Assembly: GCA_026126345.1 (NCBI GenBank) | Contig: JAHCJH010000014.1 | Coordinates: 1-36,928, forward strand | Length of the DNA: 36,928 bases | Direction: 5' to 3' | From: Phycisphaeraceae bacterium | GTDB taxonomy: Bacteria > Planctomycetota > Phycisphaerae > Phycisphaerales > UBA1924 | Shown: positions 8,264 to 16,472 of the stretch, piece after piece | Layout: each line of letters starts with the position of its first letter | Position numbering within the stretch: position 1 is the first letter of the stretch | The notes under the pieces: model-generated | Databases searched by the model: none | Seen by the model: the letters and a program-made list of their open reading frames with translations, nothing else | What the model was told of the DNA's origin: nothing | Position numbers and translations under genes: made by a program

Positions 8264-8269
8264 AGGGTA
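8264..8269 (-). promoter_or_regulatory. -10 element TACCCT of the PIN/TRAM gene
   Basis: TACCCT on the minus strand, 9 bases before ATG 8254. It predicts a leader of zero to a few bases. Confidence 0.45.
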
Positions 8270-8295
8270 TCGGTCGGCGGGGCGGTCCGGGCGAC

Positions 8296-8301
8296 TATCA
8301 T
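8296..8301 (+). promoter_or_regulatory. -10 element TATCAT of the SRP RNA
   Basis: TATCAT ends 9 bases before the first base of the terminal stem of the RNA, the distance expected if transcription starts at about 8308-8311. No convincing -35 is seen. Confidence 0.55.
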
Positions 8302-8310
8302 CGTGCCGAA

Positions 8311-8436
8311 CGCCCCGGGGTTGACGGCCGGGCCCGGTGCACGGATGGCCCGTGAACCTGGTCAGGGCTTGACCGCAGCAGCCATAAGCGGCCGTCGTCC
8401 GGTGCCGCCGGTGACCTGGCCGTCAACCGCGGGGCG
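8311..8436 (+). ncRNA. ffs: signal recognition particle RNA (small bacterial 4.5S type)
   Basis: The 126-base element folds as one long hairpin. Its ends CGCCCCG (8311-8317) and CGGGGCG (8430-8436) are perfectly complementary, and the next stem pairs GGTTGACGGCC with GGCCGTCAACC. The apical domain holds the conserved Ffh-binding internal loops: GGTCAGG on the 5' side (8360-8366) and AGCAGCC on the 3' side (8377-8383), as in E. coli 4.5S RNA. The RNA binds Ffh and targets nascent membrane and secreted proteins. The loop between the two sides reads GCTTGACCGC rather than a GGAA loop. It lies just before dnaX, as the SRP RNA gene scr does in Bacillus subtilis. The exact ends are not determined. 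Confidence 0.93.
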
Positions 8437-8470
8437 TTTCGGGGGCGCGGGGGAAGGGCGGGGCAGGGCT

Positions 8471-8476
8471 TAGAAT
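8471..8476 (+). promoter_or_regulatory. -10 element TAGAAT of dnaX (leaderless type)
   Basis: TAGAAT, six bases (CGCGCT), then ATG 8483. No Shine-Dalgarno lies between, so a leaderless dnaX mRNA is predicted. Read-through from the SRP RNA gene is also possible, since no clear terminator separates them. Confidence 0.6.
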
Positions 8477-8482
8477 CGCGCT

Positions 8483-9649
8483 ATGGCGTACACGGTGCTT
8501 GCACGGCGGTATCGCTCGCGCGCGTTCGACGAGGTGGTGGGGCAGAAGGCGATCAGCGACACGCTGCGCCAGGCGATCAAGAGCGATCGGGTGGCGCACG
8601 CGTACCTGTTCACGGGCATGCGGGGCGTGGGCAAGACCAGCACGGCGCGCATCTTCGCCAAGGCGCTCAACGCGGTGGACGACAAGGGGCGGGAGATCCC
8701 CGAGGTTGCCGAGGCGATCATGCAGGGGCGCGACACCGACGTGATCGAGATCGACGCCGCGAGCAACAACAGCGTGGACAACGCCCGCGACCTGATCGCC
8801 GGCAGCGTGTACCGACCGATGCGCGGGCGGCACAAGGTGTACATCATCGACGAGGTGCACATGCTGTCGACGGCGGCGTTCAACGCGCTGCTCAAGACGA
8901 TGGAGGAGCCGCCGGAGCACGTGGTGTTCATCCTGTGCACCACCGAGACGCACAAGGTTCCGGCGACGATCCAGAGCCGGTGCCAGCGGTTCGACTTCCG
9001 GCCGATCGGGTCCGACGAGGTGGCGGCGCACCTGGCCGAGGTGTGCAAGGGCGAGAAGGTGCAGGCCGAGCCGGAGCTGCTGCACATGGTGGCGCGCCTG
9101 GGCAACGGCTCGATGCGAGACAGCCTGTCGCTGCTGGACCGCCTGCTGGCGTCGGGCGAGAAGAAGCTGACGGCCGAGCTCCTCGAGCGGCTGCTGGGCC
9201 TGCCCGACCGCGAGCAGATCGCGGCGCTGGTGGACGCCGTGGCGGCGGGAGATCCGGCGGCGGCGCTGCGGTGCGTCGAGGCGCTGGCGGCCAAGGGCGT
9301 GCCCATCGACCGCGTGCTGACCAGCCTGGCCGAGCGGCTGCACGAGCTGATGCTCATCGCGGCGTGCGGGCCGGAGACGGAGCTGGTCGAGCTCTCGGGC
9401 GATGCGCGCCGGCGCGCCGCCGAGCAGGCGGCGCGGTTCGACGCCGCCGGGCTGGTGCACATGATCGCGCTGTGCGAGAGCACCGCGCAGCGAACGCGGA
9501 CCAGTTCGTTCCCGCGGGCGCTGGTGGACGCGACGGTGGCGCGCATGGCGATGTCGGAGCGGTTCGCCGACGCCGCGGCGGCCGCGGGTCTGGCCCCTGC
9601 GCCGGGGCGGGCGGCGGCGGTGGCCGGAGCGCCCGCAAAAAAACATTGA
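8483..9649 (+). CDS. dnaX: DNA polymerase III gamma-like short form (unshifted dnaX product)
   Basis: Without frameshifting, translation of dnaX ends at TGA 9647-9649, one codon after the A7 run, giving a 388-residue protein ending PAKKH. It keeps the AAA+ ATPase and the collar-type domain III but lacks the tau tail that contacts the polymerase and helicase. This is the arrangement of E. coli gamma (431 residues), which is also made by a -1 shift at A AAA AAG. A gene finder would call only this frame and leave the tau tail as an apparent stray frame. In vivo ratios cannot be told from sequence. Confidence 0.85.
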   Translation: MAYTVLARRYRSRAFDEVVGQKAISDTLRQAIKSDRVAHAYLFTGMRGVGKTSTARIFAKALNAVDDKGREIPEVAEAIMQGRDTDVIEIDAASNNSVDNARDLIAGSVYRPMRGRHKVYIIDEVHMLSTAAFNALLKTMEEPPEHVVFILCTTETHKVPATIQSRCQRFDFRPIGSDEVAAHLAEVCKGEKVQAEPELLHMVARLGNGSMRDSLSLLDRLLASGEKKLTAELLERLLGLPDREQIAALVDAVAAGDPAAALRCVEALAAKGVPIDRVLTSLAERLHELMLIAACGPETELVELSGDARRRAAEQAARFDAAGLVHMIALCESTAQRTRTSSFPRALVDATVARMAMSERFADAAAAAGLAPAPGRAAAVAGAPAKKH

Positions 9650-10236
9650 CGGCGGCGGGCGCGCCGGGGCCCGAGACGCCCCGGATCGATGCCCGACCGC
9701 CGAGCCGCCCGCCGGTGGAGCGCGAGCCGCCGTTGGAACCGAGGTCAACGCCGGCGGCCGCGCTCGGCGCACCGCCGACGGCCGTTGGGGGCACGGGAAC
9801 TCCCGTCGCCGAGCCGGGCGATGCGCCGGGGCTGTGGGCGGCGGTCGAAGCTCGCGGGCGCGAGCGCGGGTCGCTGCGACCGCTGCTGGAACAGATGAAG
9901 GTCGAGTCGTGGATCGATGACCGGGTAATCGTGCTGGTCGGTCCGCGTGTGCTGGGGCTGGCCCAGCGTTCGGCCGAGGCGCTGGCCGAGCTGTTCTCGT
10001 CGGTGGCCGGGCGAGCGCTGACGCTCGACCTGCGCCCGGGGGCCGATGTGTCGCCGGTTCCCCCATCGCCGGTGGCGCAGCGGGTGGCCGGGGCGGCGAA
10101 CGCCGCGGCGGCGGCCGATGCCGCGGCGGCCCGGGAGCACCCGGTGGTGAAGAAGGCGGTGGAGTTGTTCGGGGCGAGGATCGTCCGGGTGACGCCGCGG
10201 CGACCGCAGGAAGCGACCGACCGTCCCAGCCCGTGA
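8483..10236 (+). CDS. dnaX: DNA polymerase III tau subunit, via -1 ribosomal frameshift at 9637-9643
   Basis: Full-length clamp-loader subunit. Frame 0 is read for 387 codons (8483-9643), then reading slips back one base and continues from 9643 to TGA 10234-10236, giving 584 residues. The N-terminal AAA+ domain has Walker A GMRGVGKTSTAR (Lys51), Walker B VYIIDEVHML, sensor-1 CTTETHK and the SRC motif with the arginine finger. The shifted tail is Pro/Ala-rich, then has a folded region (LWAAVEARGRERGSLRPLLEQMK...VIVLVGPRVL...HPVVKKAVELFGARIV) typical of tau C-terminal domains, so the tail is clearly coding. The zinc-binding cysteines of E. coli DnaX are absent: KALNAVDDKGREIPEVAEAI stands where CxxxxxxxxCxxCxxC is expected. 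ybaB follows after 27 bases. Confidence 0.9.
9626..9684 (+). promoter_or_regulatory. programmed -1 frameshift signal of dnaX
   Basis: The parts in order: SD-like GGAG at 9626-9629, 7 bases upstream; slippery heptamer A AAA AAA at 9637-9643, in the correct phase (GCA AAA AAA in frame 0); CAT; and the frame-0 stop TGA at 9647-9649. A 5-bp hairpin CGGCG/CGCCG (9653-9657 with 9662-9666) starts 9 bases after the heptamer. A mutually exclusive 7-bp hairpin CCGGGGC/GCCCCGG (9664-9670 with 9678-9684) starts 20 bases after. The stimulators and their order mirror E. coli dnaX. Polymerase slippage on the A7 run, as in Thermus dnaX, is an alternative route to the same frame. Confidence 0.85.
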
Positions 10237-10263
10237 GCGGCGTGGCGGTCGGGAAGGAGCAGC

Positions 10264-10638
10264 ATGTTCGACTCGTTCAAGGCGATGGGGCAGGTGGCGA
10301 GCCTGCTGAAGAACAAGGAGGCGATCAAGGAGGGCATGGCCCGGGTCGCGCAGCGGCTGGAGCAGCGGCGGATCACCGCCGAGGCGCCGGGCGGCGTTGT
10401 CCGCGTCGTGATGGACGGAAAGACGCGCGTGCAGGAGGTGCGGGTGGATCCCGCGCTGCTCGGGGCGGCGGCGGCCGACGAGCAGGAACGCCATCGGCTC
10501 GAGCGGCTGCTGGCCGGCGCGTTCAACGCGGCGATGAAACGCACGCAGGAGGCCGTGAGCGAAGAGGTGAACGCCGAGGCCAAAGCGCTCGGGCTGCCCG
10601 AGATGCCGGGGATCGGCGCGCTGCTGGGTGGGTCGTGA
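10264..10638 (+). CDS. YbaB/EbfC-family nucleoid-associated protein
   Basis: A 124-residue protein of the YbaB/EbfC family, small dimeric DNA-binding proteins that coat the nucleoid. It has the usual layout: an N-terminal helix (MFDSFKAMGQVASLLKNKEAIKE...RVAQRLEQ), a central sheet (ITAEAPGGVVRVVMDGKTRVQEVRVDP) and a C-terminal helix (AFNAAMKRTQEAVSEEVNAEAKALGLP) ending in a Gly/Pro tail. AAGGAG at 10254-10259 stands 4 bases before ATG 10264. The order dnaX-ybaB is conserved in many bacteria (Bacillus dnaX-yaaK-recR), which supports the call, but recR is not next here. The stop overlaps the GTG start of the next gene (GTGA), suggesting coupling. Confidence 0.9.
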   Translation: MFDSFKAMGQVASLLKNKEAIKEGMARVAQRLEQRRITAEAPGGVVRVVMDGKTRVQEVRVDPALLGAAAADEQERHRLERLLAGAFNAAMKRTQEAVSEEVNAEAKALGLPEMPGIGALLGGS

Positions 10639-11363
10639 GGGCCGAGCGGCTGGGCGCGCCGCCGCGGCTGCGGATCGAGCCCGCGGGCGAAGTCGAGCCC
10701 GAGTGGACCGGCGCGGCGCAGGTGGCGTGGGAGGCGATGTGCGGAGCCAATGCGCGGCTGCACGACGGGCCGATCCTGAGCGTGCGGTGGTTCGAGCCCG
10801 CGAGCGGGCGCGGCGCGTGCGTGCCCGAGCGGTACCGTCGGCTGGCGGTGCAGGCGCACCCGGCGGTGGGCGATCTGGGCGTGCGTCTGCTGGGGGTCAA
10901 GGGGCTGATCGAGGGGCGTGACGGAGGCGGCGCATTGCGGGTGCTGCTGGCGCGACGGTCGGCGCAGACGCTGATGTACCCCGGGCAATGGGAGATCGCG
11001 CCGGGCGGGGGCGTGCCCGTGCCGCGAGCGGGTGTGAGCGAGGTCGGCGCCGAGCACCTGGGCGCGGCGCTGTCCGCCGAGGCGAGCGAGGAGTTGCACG
11101 TCGAGATCGGTGCGGGCGGGCCGGACTGGTGCGCCGTGGTGTACGACGAGCGGGCGCGGAGCGTCGACCTGATCGGTCGCGAGTCGTGGCCGGGGGGCGT
11201 GGTGACGGACCGGGCTGGTGTGTGCCGCGTCGGCGGGGGGTGGGAATACGTCGACGCGTGGTGGGCGACGCCCGAGGAGGCGATGCGCTTCGGAGCGCAG
11301 CGGCCGGAAACGGTGAGCGCGCCGACGCTCGCGGTGCTGGCGCTGATGTACGGGCGGGAGTGA
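10635..11363 (+). CDS. Nudix-like hydrolase with degenerate Nudix box
   Basis: A 242-residue protein. The centre resembles a Nudix fold: strand LRVLLARRS, the loop QWEIAPGGG, then E-HLGAALS-AEASEEL-HV, which follows the spacing E-x7-RE-U-x-EE-x-G-U. The glutamates thought to bind metal are kept, but Arg is Ala and Gly is His, and the loop before the first Glu is longer than usual. A C-terminal region with WEYVDAWWATPEEAM is typical of larger Nudix proteins. Around 90 residues at the N-terminus match nothing recognised. GTG 10635 overlaps the ybaB stop (GTGA), so it is probably translated from the dnaX-ybaB message. Substrate unknown; an inactive Nudix relative is possible. Confidence 0.6.
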   Translation: MRAERLGAPPRLRIEPAGEVEPEWTGAAQVAWEAMCGANARLHDGPILSVRWFEPASGRGACVPERYRRLAVQAHPAVGDLGVRLLGVKGLIEGRDGGGALRVLLARRSAQTLMYPGQWEIAPGGGVPVPRAGVSEVGAEHLGAALSAEASEELHVEIGAGGPDWCAVVYDERARSVDLIGRESWPGGVVTDRAGVCRVGGGWEYVDAWWATPEEAMRFGAQRPETVSAPTLAVLALMYGRE

Positions 11364-11364
11364 G

Positions 11365-11748
11365 TCAGTCGTCGTCCGGGTCCGGGTCGTCTTCGATCCG
11401 GTCAGCGGTTGCCGCGGCGCCGGGCCGAGTCCAGCCGCTGTCGGGGTCCTTGGCGAGGGTCTGGGCCGACTGGCGTATGCAGCGCCGGCAGATGAACGCG
11501 GACTCGAACAAGGGGCTCTGCCAATGGGGATCGTCCCGCCGTTCGAGGCACATGGTGCACGCGCCGTGCTCCGGCGGGCTGTGGCCGGGGCGTTTCTCGT
11601 TGACGATCTCCAGGTGCGCGGCGGTGAGGCAGTCGGCGCAGATGAGCGAGCCGCGGTGGCCCTCGACCATGGGGCGGTCTTCCCGCCACGGGCGGCGGCA
11701 GAAGTCGCACTTGAAGAAGTCGGTTCCCTGGGCGGCTGGGTCGTGCAC
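11365..11748 (-). CDS. small zinc-finger protein with ClpX-C4-like knuckles
   Basis: A 127-residue protein with two C4 units. The first (FKCDFCRRPWREDR...SLICADCLTAAHLEI, cysteines about 14, 17, 37, 40) is spaced like the zinc-binding domain of ClpX (CSFCGK...YICDECI). The second is CTMCLERRDD...FICRRCI. The tail is acidic (DDPDPDDD). There is no ATPase domain, so it is not ClpX; a protein-binding zinc module is the most that can be inferred. The start is GTG 11748, 5 bases after the stop of the ABC exporter gene on the same strand, so it probably forms an operon with it. It converges on the Nudix-like gene, one base apart. Confidence 0.7.
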   Translation of the reverse strand: MHDPAAQGTDFFKCDFCRRPWREDRPMVEGHRGSLICADCLTAAHLEIVNEKRPGHSPPEHGACTMCLERRDDPHWQSPLFESAFICRRCIRQSAQTLAKDPDSGWTRPGAAATADRIEDDPDPDDD

Positions 11749-11753
11749 GGGAT

Positions 11754-13664
<1,911 letters not shown>

Positions 13665-13670
13665 GAGCCA

Positions 13671-13676
13671 AGGGTA
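13671..13676 (-). promoter_or_regulatory. -10 element TACCCT of the ABC exporter gene (leaderless type)
   Basis: TACCCT on the minus strand, 6 bases (TGGCTC), then ATG 13664. Confidence 0.55.
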
Positions 13677-13700
13677 GGAGCCGGCTCGGACGGGTGCCGT

Positions 13701-14228
13701 TCACCCCGGGCCCGGCGCGGGCGTCAGCAGCGTCAGCAGGTCGCGCCACTCGGCGTAGCGGTAGGGCAGTGCGTGCCGGTCGTGAAGCGACCTCACGAAC
13801 GCCATCGCCCGTTCGGTGAGGTCCCGCTGCCAGCGCTCGGCCGCGCGGTCGCAGAAATACACGCGGCAGCCGATGGGCCGAACGGCGTGCGCTCCGCAGA
13901 GGTTGTCGCGCTGGAACGGGCAGCCGCCGACGGCGCGTGCGACGGCGATCGATTCGGCGGAGATCACCGACTCGGGTCCGGCTCGGGCGACGGTGTACGC
14001 CGCTTCCAGTCCCGTGGTGTAGAGCCGGTGCCCGGCGCGGGCGAAGTTGCAGCAGCGCCCGCTGGCCCAGCAGGCCGGGCCCCGGGCCGAAACAGCGTCG
14101 GCGATCATCGCGTAGATGGCTTCCAGCTCGCCGGCGACGGCGGGGTCGCTCGCGGCGGCGAGCCAGCGCGTCGCCAGCTCGCGGTCGTCACGGCGCGTCG
14201 GGTCGGGTTGGTTGGTTCCCGTGGGCAC
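13701..14228 (-). CDS. YkgJ-type cysteine-cluster protein B
   Basis: A protein of about 175 residues with many conserved cysteines: PACWASGRCCNF, GGCPFQRDNLCGAHAVRPIGCRVYFC. The CxxxxxCC then C...CxxH..RPxxC pattern is a variant of the YkgJ family (UPF0153), which is thought to bind zinc or an iron-sulfur centre; the biochemical role is unknown. GTG 14228 is chosen because it lies 8 bases after the stop of the neighbouring cysteine-cluster gene on the same strand; ATG at the MIADAVSARG segment would shorten the protein. The longer open frame upstream is a shadow of that neighbour. It is diverged from neighbour A, so the pair probably came from an old duplication or have complementary roles. 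Confidence 0.75.
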   Translation of the reverse strand: MPTGTNQPDPTRRDDRELATRWLAAASDPAVAGELEAIYAMIADAVSARGPACWASGRCCNFARAGHRLYTTGLEAAYTVARAGPESVISAESIAVARAVGGCPFQRDNLCGAHAVRPIGCRVYFCDRAAERWQRDLTERAMAFVRSLHDRHALPYRYAEWRDLLTLLTPAPGPG

Positions 14229-14236
14229 GGGCGTGC

Positions 14237-14725
14237 TCAGATCGAGATCGTGTCGCGCAGCACGCGGATCTGCTGCACGGGCACCAGGGCGCCCCGGTCC
14301 AGGCCGGGGCAGGTCTTCTTGGCGCGCGTCCAGGCGGCGCGGCTTTCGAGCAGGCTGGGCCAGAAGGGCCAGGTGCGGCACTGCGCCGGCCGGTGCTCGT
14401 ACACGGAGCAGACAGCCTTGCCGGGGATCTTCTGCCGATCGAGGAACACGCAATCGAAGCCCGCGGGCGTGCGGCGCTCGTTGAGCGAACGGCCCTCGTC
14501 CATCATGTTCGTGTAGTCGCGCTTGAACGACTCGGTGCTGATGCCGAGGCGCGCGGCCAGGGCTTCGCACTCCCGGTCGGAAACCAGCACGTAGCCGGGC
14601 GGACCCGAGCAGCAGTTGCCGCACATGGTGCAGCCGAAGCGCAGGCCCGCGCCGCCCTCGGGCCCGTCCGGCCGGGCGAACCACTCGGGGTCGTGCTCGC
14701 CGTGTTGCCGGGCGGGAGCGGTCAT
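14237..14725 (-). CDS. YkgJ-type cysteine-cluster protein A
   Basis: A 162-residue YkgJ-family protein (UPF0153). The canonical pattern is complete: FGCTMCGNCCSGPPGYV, DCVFLD, CSVYEHRPAQCRTWPFWP and a final CPG. The eight or so cysteines probably hold a metal or Fe-S cluster. Its ATG sits inside the stop of the upstream cyclodeaminase frame (ATGA at 14722-14725), so it should be translationally coupled to it. Gene B follows after 8 bases. Function unknown. Some planctomycete YkgJ genes lie near oxidoreductases, but no such partner is here. Confidence 0.87.
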   Translation of the reverse strand: MTAPARQHGEHDPEWFARPDGPEGGAGLRFGCTMCGNCCSGPPGYVLVSDRECEALAARLGISTESFKRDYTNMMDEGRSLNERRTPAGFDCVFLDRQKIPGKAVCSVYEHRPAQCRTWPFWPSLLESRAAWTRAKKTCPGLDRGALVPVQQIRVLRDTISI

Positions 14726-15333
14726 TGACAGGCTTCCTGTGTCGCCGCGGTCGCCGATGCGGCGCGGGCAAGCATCGCGCCGGCGAGTTCGGCGGTGCGG
14801 GCCCGGCTGGAATCGTCGGGCATGTTGGGCAGATTGATGGCGACGTTGCGCTCGCTGGCGGCGGCGGCGGCCTGTGCCAGGATGGCCGCGATCGCCAGGT
14901 CGCTGCGCAGGTGGCGGTTGGTGATGGGGGCCAGGTCGCGGCAGAGCGCGGCGAGGTCGGCTGCGGCGGCGAGCATGGCCATGGGGGCCGCGGTGCAGGC
15001 CTCGACGGCGGCGGGGAGTTCGGCGGCGCGGCGCGGGTCGGCGGCGGGCAGGCGGGAGAGCTCGCTGAACAGGGCGTAGGCGTGAGCGTCTTCGTCGGCG
15101 AGCGTGGTGAACAGCGCGCGGGCGCGGGTCAGCGCGGCGTGCGCGGATTCGAGCGCCTCGGCGTGCGCGGCCAGGTCCTTCTTGCCGAGCGAGTACGCCA
15201 CGACCATGTTGGCCAGCGCCGCCGCGACCGCGCCCACGGCGCCGGCGGCCGCCCCGCCGCCGGGCGTGGGCGTTCGCGCGGCCAGGGCGGCCAGGAAGTC
15301 GGCGAAGCGCAGGTTGCCGATGGGCGTGCTCAC
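14722..15333 (-). CDS. formiminotetrahydrofolate cyclodeaminase/cyclohydrolase, internal start
   Basis: From GTG 15333 the frame encodes 203 residues matching the FTCD C-terminal (cyclodeaminase/FchA) family. These enzymes convert 5-formimino-THF to methenyl-THF and ammonia, or hydrolyse methenyl-THF. Conserved features are FADFLAALAARTPTPGGGAAAGAVGAVAAAL at the N-terminus, NMVVAYSLGKK, DEDAHAYALFSELSRLP and the final NLPNMPD. The length equals that of free-standing members, and TACCCT lies exactly 6 bases upstream of GTG. Independent leaderless expression is therefore likely even though the permease frame runs into it. The formiminotransferase partner and histidine-degradation genes are absent. 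The YkgJ gene follows by ATGA overlap. Confidence 0.75.
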   Translation of the reverse strand: MSTPIGNLRFADFLAALAARTPTPGGGAAAGAVGAVAAALANMVVAYSLGKKDLAAHAEALESAHAALTRARALFTTLADEDAHAYALFSELSRLPAADPRRAAELPAAVEACTAAPMAMLAAAADLAALCRDLAPITNRHLRSDLAIAAILAQAAAAASERNVAINLPNMPDDSSRARTAELAGAMLARAASATAATQEACQ

Positions 15334-16434
15334 GGCGGGAGGGTATCGGGGTGGCCGGGGGGGTGGGTCGGTGGGCGGGTCAGTGGGCGGGGAGGCGGAT
15401 GGGGTCGGCGGCGGCTCGCGGTGAATCGCGATCTCGGATTCCTCGCCGACGTCCAGCGGCACGGCCAGCTCGGCGGGACCGGGCTCGGGCCGGCGCTGGG
15501 CGGTCAGCATGACGATCGCCCCGACCACGCCCACCAGGCCGCTGGCCCATTGGGCGGCGTTGAGCCGGTCCCAGCCGATCAGCGAGCTGGTGGTGGCGGT
15601 GAGCACCGGCTGGAGCTGGATGATGCCGACCGAGACGGCGACACCCAGCCGCGTGAGGGCGGCGTAATAGAGCACGTGGCTGATGGCGATGCCGATGAAC
15701 GCCGAGGCGATCAGCATGAACCACTGCCAGAGGTCGAACGACAGGGGCAGCGCGGCGTCGACTTTGCCGAACGCCGCGGGCTGCAGCGCCTGCATGGCGA
15801 ACATCACGGCCAGCACGCCGCCGGCGGTGTACTGGCAGATGACGCCGAACGCGGTGACGGGGTGGTACTGCGACACGTAGTAGCGGACGGCCAGGCCGTA
15901 GCCGGCGAACAGCGCGCCGCTGGCCAGGGCGACGGCGATGCCGACGGCCGTGGCGCCCCGCGGGGCCTGCCCGCTGAAGGCGACCAGGCCGATGGAGCCG
16001 AGCACCACGCCGGCGACGCCGACCCAGTACCGGGGCGAGCGCAGCGTGCCGCGCTCGGCGGGGAAAAGCAGCCACGCGCCGATGGTGACGAAGACGATCT
16101 GCACCCGGAAGATGAAGGTGCCGAATCCGGGGTCGAGGATGTAGAAGACCCAGGCGAAGAACGTCTGGCCGACGGCGTTGAACAGGAACGGCACGATCGC
16201 GGCGGCCAGGAGAGAGGCCGGCAGGCGCCCGCGCCGCCACGTGATGAACAGGAACGGGAGCCAGAACGCGGCGGAGACTCCGTAGCGCCAGCCGTTGGAA
16301 CTGAAGGCGTCGAGCCCCCACTCGCGGAAGACGCGCAGGAAGAGGGGGACTGCGGCCCAGGACAGCAGCGTGGCGACGATGAGGGTGATGCCCGCGGCAC
16401 GAGAGGGGTGGCCCGGCTGGAGGGGGGCGGACAT
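14722..16434 (-). CDS. EamA/DMT permease continuous with formimino-THF cyclodeaminase (fusion or stop-loss)
   Basis: The frame is open for 570 codons. Residues 1 to about 325 are a ten-helix EamA drug/metabolite transporter with the usual duplicated halves (TLIVATLLSWAAVPLFL..., and a second half from about GIAVALASGALFAGYGL). Residues about 326-367 are a Pro/Thr/Asp-rich linker (PPTDPPTDPPPRPPRYPP). Residues 368-570 are a complete cyclodeaminase, listed separately. Such a fusion is not one I know. The linker translates a G/C-skewed stretch that looks non-coding and contains a promoter-like TACCCT, so the permease may simply have lost its stop codon. ATG 16434 follows TAGCCT by 8 bases; the frame upstream of it is antisense tRNA. 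The transporter's substrate is unknown. Confidence 0.75.
   Translation of the reverse strand: MSAPLQPGHPSRAAGITLIVATLLSWAAVPLFLRVFREWGLDAFSSNGWRYGVSAAFWLPFLFITWRRGRLPASLLAAAIVPFLFNAVGQTFFAWVFYILDPGFGTFIFRVQIVFVTIGAWLLFPAERGTLRSPRYWVGVAGVVLGSIGLVAFSGQAPRGATAVGIAVALASGALFAGYGLAVRYYVSQYHPVTAFGVICQYTAGGVLAVMFAMQALQPAAFGKVDAALPLSFDLWQWFMLIASAFIGIAISHVLYYAALTRLGVAVSVGIIQLQPVLTATTSSLIGWDRLNAAQWASGLVGVVGAIVMLTAQRRPEPGPAELAVPLDVGEESEIAIHREPPPTPSASPPTDPPTDPPPRPPRYPPAVSTPIGNLRFADFLAALAARTPTPGGGAAAGAVGAVAAALANMVVAYSLGKKDLAAHAEALESAHAALTRARALFTTLADEDAHAYALFSELSRLPAADPRRAAELPAAVEACTAAPMAMLAAAADLAALCRDLAPITNRHLRSDLAIAAILAQAAAAASERNVAINLPNMPDDSSRARTAELAGAMLARAASATAATQEACQ
15340..15345 (-). promoter_or_regulatory. 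-10 element TACCCT inside the permease-cyclodeaminase linker
   Basis: TACCCT on the minus strand, 6 bases (CCCGCC), then GTG 15333. Sequence and spacing match the ABC exporter promoter. Confidence 0.5.
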
Positions 16435-16442
16435 CGGGGCGA

Positions 16443-16448
16443 AGGCTA
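16443..16448 (-). promoter_or_regulatory. -10 element TAGCCT of the DMT permease
   Basis: TAGCCT on the minus strand, 8 bases before ATG 16434. It is back to back with the tRNA promoter, 10 bases away. Confidence 0.45.
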
Positions 16449-16458
16449 GCCGCCGGCC

Positions 16459-16464
16459 TAGGCT
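16459..16464 (+). promoter_or_regulatory. -10 element TAGGCT of the tRNA-Arg gene
   Basis: TAGGCT ends 8 bases before the mature 5' end of the tRNA. The hexamer is identical to those of the zinc-ribbon pair and the S10 peptidase gene. Confidence 0.5.
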
Positions 16465-16472
16465 GACGCCGG

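Noticed and set aside
8437-8470. Terminator of the SRP RNA
   Set aside because: The stretch is G-rich with no stem-loop and no T tract, so no terminator is called.
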